Source of the DNA: DATKCA01 sp035544675
GTDB lineage: Bacteria > Acidobacteriota > Thermoanaerobaculia > Gp7-AA8
Direction of reading: 5' to 3'
Length of the DNA: 47,456 nucleotides
NCBI GenBank assembly: GCA_035544675.1
Contig: DATKCA010000187.1
Span: forward strand, 1 to 47,456
Numbering within the stretch: position 1 is the first letter of the stretch; each line of letters opens with the position of its first letter. Below, in pieces: positions 34,967 to 43,202 of this stretch. The translations under genes were made by a program, and so were the position numbers. The notes below the pieces were generated by a model. The model was not told the origin of the DNA and searched no databases. It was given only the letters and a program-made list of their open reading frames with translations.

Positions 34967-35649
34967 CGGAAGATCCTCTTCATCAGATAGTCGAACGCGA
35001 TCCGAAATGCGGCGAAGCCGGACTGCCCCTTCCGCATCGAGTAGTCGGAGTAGTGAATCACAACCGCCACTTCCGTGACGCGCAGACGCAGAGCGTGGAT
35101 CTGATCGACGATCTCGCTGGCGTGCGCCATCCCGTCGATGGTGAGCTCGATGCGCTCCGCCGCATTCCGCTTCAGCGCCCGCAACCCGTTGTGCGCATCG
35201 GTGAGCGCCACGCCGGACGTAAAGCGCATGAAGCGCGCGGCCATGCGAAGGAGCACGCGTCGCGGCGCCGGTACATTCGAGCGGAGACCGAGGAAGCGGG
35301 AGCCGATGGCGACGTCCGCGCCGTCGCGCTCCAGCGCCTCCAGGAGCCGGTGCACGTCTTCGACGCGATGCTGGCCGTCGGCGTCGAAGGTGACCACGAC
35401 GTCCGCATCGCGGCGTACCGCGTATTCGATGCCGGTCTGCAGCGCCGCCCCCTGGCCGCGATTGATCGCGTGACGCAGCACCACCGCTCCCGCGCGCATC
35501 GCCTCCCTGGAAGTGGCATCGGATGAGCCGTCGTCCACCACGACCACGTTCGGGAACTCCGTGCGCAAGTCGCGGACGACCTCGTGGACGGCCGCCGACT
35601 CGTTGAAAGCCGGCACGACGATGTAGACACCTTCCCTTGGCTGGATCAT
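34963..35649 (-). CDS. GT2 glycosyltransferase, polyprenyl-phosphate-sugar synthase type
   Basis: 228 residues. VYIVVPAFNESAAVHEVV opens the GT-A fold, VVVVDDGSSDAT binds nucleotide and VVTFDADGQHRVEDV holds the DxD. Homologues next to DUF2304 genes resemble dolichyl-phosphate-mannose synthases. It most likely makes a polyprenyl-phosphate-linked sugar used by the GT-C-like proteins. The stop overlaps the DUF2304 start, and its own start overlaps the upstream membrane protein (ATGA at both). Confidence 0.9.
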   Translation of the reverse strand: MIQPREGVYIVVPAFNESAAVHEVVRDLRTEFPNVVVVDDGSSDATSREAMRAGAVVLRHAINRGQGAALQTGIEYAVRRDADVVVTFDADGQHRVEDVHRLLEALERDGADVAIGSRFLGLRSNVPAPRRVLLRMAARFMRFTSGVALTDAHNGLRALKRNAAERIELTIDGMAHASEIVDQIHALRLRVTEVAVVIHYSDYSMRKGQSGFAAFRIAFDYLMKRIFR

Positions 35650-37490
35650 CGGACGCGCTGGAAGACGGCCTGGTACGTCTTCGGATTGTAGAACACGAGG
35701 CGGAAGCGGCTGTCGTCGCGGAGGTAGCGCATCGTCCGCTCGTCGGCCGGTGCCGTCGAGCCGCGAACCAGAAAGTCGCGAGCCTGGCTGAGATCGCGGA
35801 AATCAGGATGTTCCCAGATCATGTCCCACGCCCGATCGATGATGACCCAGTCGGCGTCCTCGCGGATCAGGGGCGGACCGTCGCCGGGAGGGATGAAGTC
35901 GACCGGCCGGGAGAGCTGCGCGCCGAAGGCGGGATGGATCCACGATCCGAAGGCGGCGTCGATGGCGATGCGATCGCGCGGACCGGCACGGCGGTCGGCC
36001 ACTGAGGCGGCGCGGTAAGGGTCGAACGGGACTACGCGCGTGCCGCGATGCTCGTGCGCCCACTGCACATAGGCGAGCGGCGCGAAGACGTCGTTCCGCG
36101 CGACGTCGACCGCATACGCGCAGAAGCTGATCACCGCCAGACCGGCGGCGGCCCGCGCGGCCCGCGGCGGCAGAACTGCGATCGTCCAGCCGAAGACGAC
36201 CGGCACGATGAACAGCGCGTAGCGCGGCAGCGAGATGGCGTAGAGACCGTGAGGCTCGAACTTCACCGGCAACATGATTGCGAACGCGGCCAGTGCCGCG
36301 ATCGTGATGACCGCCGCCTCGCTCGTGGCGCGCCTGCGGAGCGCGAACGCGGCAAAGGGCGCGGCGATCGCGCACAGCGCGAAGGGAATTCCGAGGTGGG
36401 AGAAGAAGACTTCGTAGCGGCGCCAGAACCAGGGGCGCGACTCCCACGGAACCGGCAGCTCGTACGCGCTCGGCGCAAACGGGCCGGCCAGCAGCACGTA
36501 CGGCGCCTGCCAGAGATTGGCCCAGTCGCCGTACTGGATGACGTCTGCTCCGGCGGGCTGCGCAGCCGTGACCAGATTCGACACGTACACCGCCCCGCCG
36601 AGCAGCAGAAACGCCGCGACGCCGGCGACGAGGGCCACGCCAACCTGCCGCTTCTCCGCGCGCCACAGGATCACCGGAGCGACGCAGACGGCCACGAGGG
36701 CGGCCTGCGGCTTCGTCCCGACCGCGGCCGCGAACGCGAACACCGTCAGCAAAAGAGCGCGCCGATCGGACGTGGTCACGAAACGGCCTGCCGCGACCAG
36801 TCCGGCGATGATGAAAAACGCCGTCATCAGGTCGTTCTTGTGCGTGCCGCTGTGCAGCAGCGCCACCGGCACTCCGGCGGCGAAGACCGCGGCGAGCGTG
36901 GCCCGCGACTTCCACCACCGCTCCGCGATCGCGCCGGCCGCGAAGGCGAAGAGAACGTAAAACAGCGTCGAGAACCATTCTGTCAGCGTGTCGCGCCGAT
37001 CGATGGCAACGCTCTCGGCGAGGAGCATCTCGTAATTTGCCGGAATGCTGGCGATGCGGGCGTCGAGATACCCCAGACGATCCCACCCCGCGGCGCGCTC
37101 GAACAAGACCGCCTTCGGCAGGTGATACGCGAGCGCGTCGTGATTGACCGGCGGCAGGAGCCAGCCTCGCCACGCCATGAAGATCACCCACGGCACGACG
37201 ACGAGCCACAGCGCCTTCTCACGCCAGTCCGCCGGCATCGCCACCCGACGCCGCCTCGCAAACAGCACGATGGCGATGATGAGAACGACCGCGGTGCGCC
37301 CCAGCAGCGCCCAGCGGGTCATGAGATGCAGGAGGGCCAGCGCCCACAGCGAGGCCAGCCAGATGGTCAATCCGATGACCGCGGCGCAGGTCGCCCGCTC
37401 GTAGAAAGGCAGCGGCTCGTCGCGCCACCAGCGCAGTGAGAGCTCGCGACCGAGAAAGAGGAACGCGAGCGCGGTGAGGACGATCAGCAT
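35646..37490 (-). CDS. GT-C-like polytopic membrane protein
   Basis: 614 residues from Met 37488-37490 (MLIVLTALAFLFLG). Ten or more membrane segments cover the first ~480 residues. The loop PPVNHDALAYHLPKAVLFERAAGWDRLGYLD carries the acidic residue typical of GT-C enzymes. The soluble C-terminal ~130 residues include FIPPGDGPPLIREDADWVIID. It is the first gene of the twelve-gene run. The frame continues 51 codons upstream over the interspersed repeat at 37518 and is rejected. Confidence 0.75.
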   Translation of the reverse strand: MLIVLTALAFLFLGRELSLRWWRDEPLPFYERATCAAVIGLTIWLASLWALALLHLMTRWALLGRTAVVLIIAIVLFARRRRVAMPADWREKALWLVVVPWVIFMAWRGWLLPPVNHDALAYHLPKAVLFERAAGWDRLGYLDARIASIPANYEMLLAESVAIDRRDTLTEWFSTLFYVLFAFAAGAIAERWWKSRATLAAVFAAGVPVALLHSGTHKNDLMTAFFIIAGLVAAGRFVTTSDRRALLLTVFAFAAAVGTKPQAALVAVCVAPVILWRAEKRQVGVALVAGVAAFLLLGGAVYVSNLVTAAQPAGADVIQYGDWANLWQAPYVLLAGPFAPSAYELPVPWESRPWFWRRYEVFFSHLGIPFALCAIAAPFAAFALRRRATSEAAVITIAALAAFAIMLPVKFEPHGLYAISLPRYALFIVPVVFGWTIAVLPPRAARAAAGLAVISFCAYAVDVARNDVFAPLAYVQWAHEHRGTRVVPFDPYRAASVADRRAGPRDRIAIDAAFGSWIHPAFGAQLSRPVDFIPPGDGPPLIREDADWVIIDRAWDMIWEHPDFRDLSQARDFLVRGSTAPADERTMRYLRDDSRFRLVFYNPKTYQAVFQRVR

Positions 37491-37517
37491 GCGCCGGGCG
37501 AGCTCAGCATAACAAAC

Positions 37518-37550
37518 GATGTCATCCGAGCGTAGCGAGGGATCCCTGGG
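37518..37550. repeat. GTCATCC-GAGCG interspersed repeat, copy 2
   Basis: Reads GATGTCATCCGAGCG, then TAGCGAGGGATCCCTGGG. It lies in the 143-base divergent region between 37490 and 37634. It shares its 5' half nearly base for base with copy 1. Confidence 0.8.
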
Positions 37551-37619
37551 GCGTGTGGCGCCATTCGCCCGGAGCGAGGGCGGCCCCGCGCCGGGAGGGG
37601 CTCTGATTCGTCCCTTCGC

Positions 37620-37625
37620 TATACT
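37620..37625 (+). promoter_or_regulatory. Putative -10 element (TATACT) before the plus-strand operon
   Basis: TATACT ends 8 bases before the GTG of the epimerase at 37634. If used, transcription would begin at or just before the GTG, giving a leaderless mRNA. A convincing -35 at 17 bp is not visible. Confidence 0.4.
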
Positions 37626-37633
37626 CCGGGCGC

Positions 37634-38587
37634 GTGAGGGCATTCGTCACCGGCGGCGCCGGCTTTGTCGGCAGCAATCTGACGGATCGCCTCGTGGAGG
37701 AGGGATACGAGGTCGTCGTCTTCGACAACTTCTCCACCGGCCGCGATCAGTTTCTCGAGAGTGCCATCGCCAGCGGACGGGTCACTGTGGTGCGAGGCGA
37801 CGTCGTGGACGGGGCGGGCGTGCGCGCGGCCATGGCCGGATGCGATCTCGTCGCGCACATCGCCGCAAATGCCGACGTCCGGTTCGGCACGCTGCACCCG
37901 GAGAAGGACCTGGAGCAGAACACGATCGCCACGTTCAACGTGCTCGAGGCCATGCGCGCGCACGGCGTGAAGCGCCTGCTCTTCGCCTCCACCGGCTCGA
38001 TCTACGGCGAGCCCGACGTCTTCCCGACGCCCGAGAACGCGCCGTTCCCGGTCCAGACCTCGCTCTATGGCGCCTCGAAACTCGCCTGCGAGGGGATGAT
38101 CAGCGCGTATTGCGAAGGCTACGGCATGCAGGCCTGGATCTTCCGCTTCGTCTCGATCCTCGGCGAACGCTACACGCATGGTCACGTTTTCGACTTCGTC
38201 CGCAGCCTGCGCGGCGATCCATCACACCTGCGTGTCCTCGGCAACGGGAAGCAGCGCAAGTCATATCTCTACGTCCGCGACTGCGTCGACGCCATGCTCG
38301 TGGCGCTTGCCAAAGCAGGAGGGCGAATCAACATTCTCAACGTGGGGGCCGATGAGTACTGCGAAGTCACCGACTCGGTCGGCTGGATCACCGAGCGACT
38401 GGGCGTGAAGCCGCGGATCGAATTCACCGGCGGCGAGCGCGGATGGGTCGGCGACAGCCCTTTCATTTTTCTCGACTGCACGCGACTCCGCTCGCTGGGC
38501 TGGCGCCCGCGGCTGTCGATTCGTGACGGGGTCATGCGAACGGTCGACTACCTGCAGCAGCATCCCTGGCTTCTGGAGGCTGGATGA
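37634..38587 (+). CDS. NAD-dependent nucleotide-sugar epimerase (extended SDR)
   Basis: 317 residues, GTG start at the head of the plus-strand operon. The nucleotide-binding motif FVTGGAGFVGSNL is intact. The catalytic residues are Thr120, Tyr145 and Lys149 (LYGASK). It is similar in type to the 27871 epimerase but a separate gene with intact glycines. The likely role is epimerisation or dehydration of a nucleotide sugar. No Shine-Dalgarno precedes the GTG. The stop overlaps the dehydrogenase start (ATGA). Confidence 0.9.
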   Translation: MRAFVTGGAGFVGSNLTDRLVEEGYEVVVFDNFSTGRDQFLESAIASGRVTVVRGDVVDGAGVRAAMAGCDLVAHIAANADVRFGTLHPEKDLEQNTIATFNVLEAMRAHGVKRLLFASTGSIYGEPDVFPTPENAPFPVQTSLYGASKLACEGMISAYCEGYGMQAWIFRFVSILGERYTHGHVFDFVRSLRGDPSHLRVLGNGKQRKSYLYVRDCVDAMLVALAKAGGRINILNVGADEYCEVTDSVGWITERLGVKPRIEFTGGERGWVGDSPFIFLDCTRLRSLGWRPRLSIRDGVMRTVDYLQQHPWLLEAG

Positions 38588-39834
38588 GAGTGTGCGTCTT
38601 CGGCCTCTGGCATCTCGGAACCGTCACCGCGGCGTGCCTGGCCTCGCTCGGTCATGAGGTGGCGGGACTCGATCCGAATGAGGAGACCGTGGCCCGCCTC
38701 GAGAATGGCGAGCCGCCGCTCTACGAGCCGGGGCTGGCTGACCTCGTCGTGCAGGGCCTGCAGAGGGGCGCACTCCGCTTCACGACGGACGCGCCCACGG
38801 CGCTCGACGGAGCGCGGGTGCTGTGGGTCACGTTCGACACGCCGGTCGACGAGGACGATCGCGCCAACGCCGGCTTCGTCGTCGAGCGCATCGAGTCGCT
38901 GTTCGATCACCTCGCCGGCGGGACGCTCGTGCTCGTCTCTTCGCAGCTCCCGGCGGGCTCCGTCGCGCAGTTGGAAGCCTCGTACGCTGCGCGAGGGCGG
39001 CCGGAACGCGTCATGTTCGCCGCGTCGCCCGAGAACCTCCGCCTCGGTAAAGCCATCGACGCGTTTCTGAAGCCCGATCGCATCATCGTGGGAGCGCGCA
39101 CGGACGAAGCGCGACGGGTCGTCTCGGAGCTGCTCGAGCCTCTCCGCGCAGCGATCGAATGGATGTCCGTCGAATCTGCCGAGATGACGAAACACGCCTT
39201 GAACGCCTTTCTCGCCACTTCGGTGGCATTCATCAATGAGATCGCCGGCGTCTGCGAGCGCGTCGGCGCCGACGCGCGCGACGTCGCGCGCGGCCTCAAG
39301 ACCGACGCGAGGATCGGGCCGCGCGCATATCTTTCACCAGGCGGCGCGTTCGCCGGTGGCACACTCGCCCGCGACATCACCTTTCTGACAGCCCTGGCAG
39401 GAGACGGCGTACCGCTCATCGAGAGCGTCAAAACCAGCAACGACCGCCATCGGAACTGGACTCGCGTCCGCCTTCTGAGCATCCTCGGCGGCGTGAAAGA
39501 CAGGAGCATCGCCGTGTGGGGACTGACTTACAAACCGGGGACGGACACGCTGCGCCGCTCCGGTGCCGTCGAGCTTTGCCGCTGGCTCACGGCCCAGGGA
39601 GCGCGCGTCCGCGCGCACGACCCGGCCGTGAAGCGGCTTCCCGACGAAGGCATCGCCACGCTGTGCAGCAGCGCATCCGAGGCCGTGAGCGGCGCCGATG
39701 CACTCGTGATCGCCACCGAGTGGCCGGAGTACCGGACCGAGAGCGTCCCCGCCGGAATCGTCGTCATCGACGCCAACCGCTTCATCGGCGCCCGCGAGGG
39801 CGTACGTTATTACTCAGTGGGAGCAGCATCATGA
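38584..39834 (+). CDS. Nucleotide-sugar dehydrogenase-like protein lacking the catalytic Cys
   Basis: 416 residues with the three-domain layout of UDP-glucose/GDP-mannose dehydrogenases. The coenzyme motif is FGLWHLGTVTA, with Trp where the second Gly of GxGxxG normally stands. Glu150 (SPE) and Lys203/Asn207 (TKHALNAFL) are kept, but LRLGKAI replaces the usual REG and SPGGAFAGGTLARD replaces the GGSCFPKD motif. Thr260 thus stands for the catalytic Cys, while Asp264 remains. A four-electron oxidation to a uronic acid seems unlikely; a single oxidation or a non-catalytic role is possible. ATGA overlaps join it to both neighbours. Confidence 0.85.
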   Translation: MRVCVFGLWHLGTVTAACLASLGHEVAGLDPNEETVARLENGEPPLYEPGLADLVVQGLQRGALRFTTDAPTALDGARVLWVTFDTPVDEDDRANAGFVVERIESLFDHLAGGTLVLVSSQLPAGSVAQLEASYAARGRPERVMFAASPENLRLGKAIDAFLKPDRIIVGARTDEARRVVSELLEPLRAAIEWMSVESAEMTKHALNAFLATSVAFINEIAGVCERVGADARDVARGLKTDARIGPRAYLSPGGAFAGGTLARDITFLTALAGDGVPLIESVKTSNDRHRNWTRVRLLSILGGVKDRSIAVWGLTYKPGTDTLRRSGAVELCRWLTAQGARVRAHDPAVKRLPDEGIATLCSSASEAVSGADALVIATEWPEYRTESVPAGIVVIDANRFIGAREGVRYYSVGAAS

Positions 39835-40697
39835 AGCTTGCGCGGCGCAGCGCCATCATCACCGGCGCCAATCAGGGCCTCGGTCTGGAGATCGCGCGCG
39901 CATTCGTACGCGAGGGCGCGGACATCCTCATCTGCGCCCGCGAGAAGCGACGGCTCGAAGGAGCCCACGAATACCTTCGCTCTCTCGCCAATCCGGGACA
40001 GAAAGTCATCGCCGAGCTCGCCGATGTCTCCCGCGAAGATCATTGCCGGCACCTCGTCGATCGCGGCCTCGCCGAGTTCGGCTCGATCCAGATCCTCGTC
40101 AACAACGCCGGGATCTACGGGCCCAAAGGAACGATCGACGAAGTGGACTGGGCTGAATGGGTCCGGGCGGTCGAGATCAATCTCTACGGCTCGGTTCTCA
40201 TGTGCCGGGCGATCATTGCGCACATGCGCCAGCGGCTCTACGGCAAGATCATCCAGATCTCCGGCGGCGGTGCCACCAATCCCCTTCCGCGCATCAGCGC
40301 CTATGCTGCGTCGAAGGCGGCCGTGATCCGTTTCGCGGAGACCCTGGCCGAGGAGATGCGCGAGTACATGATCGACGTCAATGGCATCGCGCCGGGCGCG
40401 TTGAATACGCGTCTGCTCGACGAGGTCCTCGAAGCCGGGCCGGAGAAGGTGGGCCGGACGTTCTACGAGCGCGCCCTGAAACAGAAATCCGAAGGCGGTT
40501 CGCCGCTGGATCGAGGCGCCGACCTCTGCGTGTTTCTCGCGTCCGAGGCCAGTGACGGGATCAGCGGGAAACTCCTCAGTGCCATCTGGGATCCGTGGGA
40601 GGAGCTGGCGGAGCGCGCGATCGATCTGGCCAGCGATGTCTACACGCTGCGGCGCATCCTTCCCAGGGACCGCGGCTTCGACTGGGGAGACCGGTGA
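39831..40697 (+). CDS. Short-chain dehydrogenase/reductase
   Basis: 288 residues. It has TGANQGLG (11-18) for coenzyme, NNAG (91-94), Ser144, Tyr158 and Lys162 (AYAASK). The ~50-residue C-terminal extension (from GADLCVFLA to RDRGFDWGDR) is longer than in minimal SDRs. It probably oxidises or reduces a sugar-nucleotide hydroxyl or keto group and might act in sequence with the preceding dehydrogenase-like protein. The stop overlaps the next start (GTGA). Confidence 0.9.
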   Translation: MKLARRSAIITGANQGLGLEIARAFVREGADILICAREKRRLEGAHEYLRSLANPGQKVIAELADVSREDHCRHLVDRGLAEFGSIQILVNNAGIYGPKGTIDEVDWAEWVRAVEINLYGSVLMCRAIIAHMRQRLYGKIIQISGGGATNPLPRISAYAASKAAVIRFAETLAEEMREYMIDVNGIAPGALNTRLLDEVLEAGPEKVGRTFYERALKQKSEGGSPLDRGADLCVFLASEASDGISGKLLSAIWDPWEELAERAIDLASDVYTLRRILPRDRGFDWGDR

Positions 40698-41689
40698 CGG
40701 CAAAGCCCGGAGTGGCGGTGGTGGGATGCGGTCTCATCGGGAAGAAGCGCGCCGATGCGCTCAGCGGAGCCAGGCTGGTCGCATGCGCGGACATCGATGC
40801 CGAGCGCGCCCGCGGACTGGCGTCGCGTTCCTCGGCCGTCCATCACACCGACTGGCGCGAAGTGGTGCGAAGGGATGACGTCGACGTCGTCGTGGTCGCG
40901 ACGACGAACAGCCTCCTCGCCGAGATCTCCGCCGGCGCCCTGGAAGCGGGCAAACACGTCCTCGTGGAGAAGCCGGCGGCGCGCAACGTCGCCGAGCTGG
41001 ACATGGTCATCGCCGCAGAGAAGCGCTCCGGCAAACTGGTTCGTGTCGGATTCAATCACCGCTACCATCCCGCGCTGCTCAAAGCCGCCGCGCTGCACCG
41101 CGAAGGAGCGCTCGGCGAGATGATGTTCGTGCGCGGGCGCTACGGGCACGGCGGGCGCGTCGGATACGAGAAGGAATGGCGCGCCGACCCGAGGCTGGCG
41201 GGCGGCGGAGAGCTCATCGACCAGGGCGTTCACCTCATCGACCTGGCCCGCCTGTTCCTGGGCGACTTCACGCGCGTCGAGGGCTTCGCGCAGACCCTCT
41301 TCTGGAACATGCCGGTCGACGACAACGCGTTCCTACTGCTGCGAACGGGCGCCGGGAAGACCGCCTCGCTCCACGTGAGCTGCAGCGAGTGGAAGAACCT
41401 CTTCTCCCTCGAGATCTACGGCCGCAACGGGAAGCTGCACGCGGAAGGATTGGGCGGCAGCTACGGGCTGGAACGGCTCACGTTCTATCGCATGCTGCCG
41501 GAGATGGGTCCTCCCGAGACGACGATCTGGGAGTTCCCGCGGCCCGACGAGTCGTGGCGGATCGAGACCGCCGAGTTCCTCGAGGACATCCGTCTCGGCC
41601 GCCAGCCGTCGGCGAGCCTGGCCGACGCTCGCGCCACGCTGAGCGTGGTCGGGGAGATCTACGAGCGATCGGGCTATGACGTCCGGTGA
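40694..41689 (+). CDS. Gfo/Idh/MocA-family oxidoreductase
   Basis: 331 residues, GTG start. The coenzyme fold begins VAVVGCGLIGKKRADAL, then VLVEKPAARN is the EKP motif at about residue 95. The C-terminal domain has GGGELIDQGVHLIDLARLFLG with the conserved active-site His. Members reduce or oxidise sugars, often UDP-3-keto sugars in glycan loci. The gene overlaps the following GT2 by 14 bases. Confidence 0.92.
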   Translation: MTAKPGVAVVGCGLIGKKRADALSGARLVACADIDAERARGLASRSSAVHHTDWREVVRRDDVDVVVVATTNSLLAEISAGALEAGKHVLVEKPAARNVAELDMVIAAEKRSGKLVRVGFNHRYHPALLKAAALHREGALGEMMFVRGRYGHGGRVGYEKEWRADPRLAGGGELIDQGVHLIDLARLFLGDFTRVEGFAQTLFWNMPVDDNAFLLLRTGAGKTASLHVSCSEWKNLFSLEIYGRNGKLHAEGLGGSYGLERLTFYRMLPEMGPPETTIWEFPRPDESWRIETAEFLEDIRLGRQPSASLADARATLSVVGEIYERSGYDVR

Positions 41690-42494
41690 TCGGCCGGCGC
41701 TGACGGTTTTCACGCCGTTCTACAAGACCAGCGAGCGCTACTTCGACGAGACGATCGAGAGCGTGCTGTCGCAGTCGTTCGGCGACTTCGAGTACCTCAT
41801 GATCAATGACGGTCCGGCCGCGGACGCCCGCCGGATCGAGGAAAAGTTTCCGGACCCGCGCATCAGGATCATCACCACCGGCTCGCCCCTCGGTCTCTCC
41901 GGATCGCGCAATGCCGGCCTGCTCGAGGCGCGCGGCGATCTCATCGCCTTCATCGACTCGGATGACTTCTGCGAGCCGGGCCGGTTTCAGAAGCAGATCG
42001 ACTTCCTGCGCGCGCATCCCGATCACATCCTGGTCGGCTCGGCCATCCGCTACATCGACGAGCAGTCGCGCACGATCGGCGGCCGCGTCTATCCGGAGAC
42101 GGATGACGCGATCAGGAAGCGGCTGGTGGCGATCAACTGCATCGCGCAGCCATCGGTGATGGCGCGCCGTCAGGCCCTCATCGATGCGGGCGGGTACACG
42201 CCCGATTTCCCGTGCGCCGAGGATTACGCTCTGTGGCTGCGGCTGGCGCGGTTCGGGAAGTTTCACAACCTGCAGGAGACGCTGGTCGCGTACCGCATCC
42301 ATCTGCAGTCGGGAAAGCATCTCCTCCTGCGGCCCGCGCTTCGCGACACGACGCGGCTCAAGCTGCACGCCATCCGCCATTACGGGTTCCGGCCGACGCC
42401 GCGCGCGCTGGCCAGCATTGCCGCGCACCTGGTCCTGCTCATGCTGCCGTCGCGCGTCGTCTACTGGCTGTTCAGGCGGATCTTCGTCACTTGA
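41676..42494 (+). CDS. GT2 family glycosyltransferase
   Basis: 272 residues. GT-A signatures are LTVFTPFYKTSERYFDETIES, YLMINDGPAAD and LIAFIDSDDFCEPGRF with the DxD; FPCAEDYALWLRLARFG holds the ED acceptor-side motif. A C-terminal hydrophobic, basic helix (LVLLMLPSRVVYWLFRRI) could anchor it to the membrane. It likely adds one residue to the glycan. Its stop is directly adjacent, without a gap, to the stop of the opposing methyltransferase at 42495. Confidence 0.92.
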   Translation: MTSGDRPALTVFTPFYKTSERYFDETIESVLSQSFGDFEYLMINDGPAADARRIEEKFPDPRIRIITTGSPLGLSGSRNAGLLEARGDLIAFIDSDDFCEPGRFQKQIDFLRAHPDHILVGSAIRYIDEQSRTIGGRVYPETDDAIRKRLVAINCIAQPSVMARRQALIDAGGYTPDFPCAEDYALWLRLARFGKFHNLQETLVAYRIHLQSGKHLLLRPALRDTTRLKLHAIRHYGFRPTPRALASIAAHLVLLMLPSRVVYWLFRRIFVT

Positions 42495-43202
42495 CTACTT
42501 CTGCGCGAACGCCGTGATGAACGCGCTGTGCCGCGGGTCGATGCGGCCCAGGAACGCGGGCAGGGGGAAATAACCCGCGCCGGCGATGCTGACCGAACGA
42601 AAGCCGTGAGCGCGGAACATCTCGATCAGTCCCCGGTAATTGAAGATGGTCTTGTGGGTCCAGGTTCCGGTGAACGGATCGGCGCCGCGCTGAATCGCGA
42701 AGGGATTGCCGAGGCCCGCTTTCAGCGACGAGACATTGGTGAGCGAGAAGATCTGCCATCCCATCGCCGCGGCGAAGACGTTGTGCCAGCTGCTGCCGTT
42801 CTCCGTACTGATGACGGCGTGACCGCCCGGCTTGAGCACGCGATAAACCTCCGACACGAAGAGATCGACACTCGAGACGTGCTCGATGACCTGATTGGCG
42901 TGCACGACATCGAAGGCATTGGAGGGGAGGTCGGTGAGCGGCCGATTGAGGTCGATGGTGTAGACCTGCACTCCGTTCGCCTTGGCGCGGCGCGCCTGCT
43001 CCTCCACCACTTCCACGCCGTGGATCTCCTCCGCCCCCACCGCCTCGGCCAGCCGGCGCGACCACATGCCGTCGTCGCAGCCGAGATCGAGGAGTCTCTT
43101 CACGCCGTGGCCGCCGCCGGCCCGCCTGGCCAGAGTGATGAGATTCCGCCGGTTCATCTCCGACGCGTTCTCGTACATCTTCGTGAAGAACGTCTTCAGC
43201 AA
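42495..43202 (-). CDS. SAM-dependent methyltransferase, TTG start
   Basis: 235 residues. Motif I is RLLDLGCDDGMWSRRLAEA, then GVEVVEEQARRA and VVHANQVIEHVSSVDLFV. I place the start at TTG 43200-43202 (LLKTFFTKMYENASEMNRR), because GGAGG lies 8 bases before it. ATG 43178 is an alternative without such a site. It overlaps the flippase stop by 7 bases. Likely methylates the glycan or its lipid intermediate. Confidence 0.87.
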   Translation of the reverse strand: MLKTFFTKMYENASEMNRRNLITLARRAGGGHGVKRLLDLGCDDGMWSRRLAEAVGAEEIHGVEVVEEQARRAKANGVQVYTIDLNRPLTDLPSNAFDVVHANQVIEHVSSVDLFVSEVYRVLKPGGHAVISTENGSSWHNVFAAAMGWQIFSLTNVSSLKAGLGNPFAIQRGADPFTGTWTHKTIFNYRGLIEMFRAHGFRSVSIAGAGYFPLPAFLGRIDPRHSAFITAFAQK

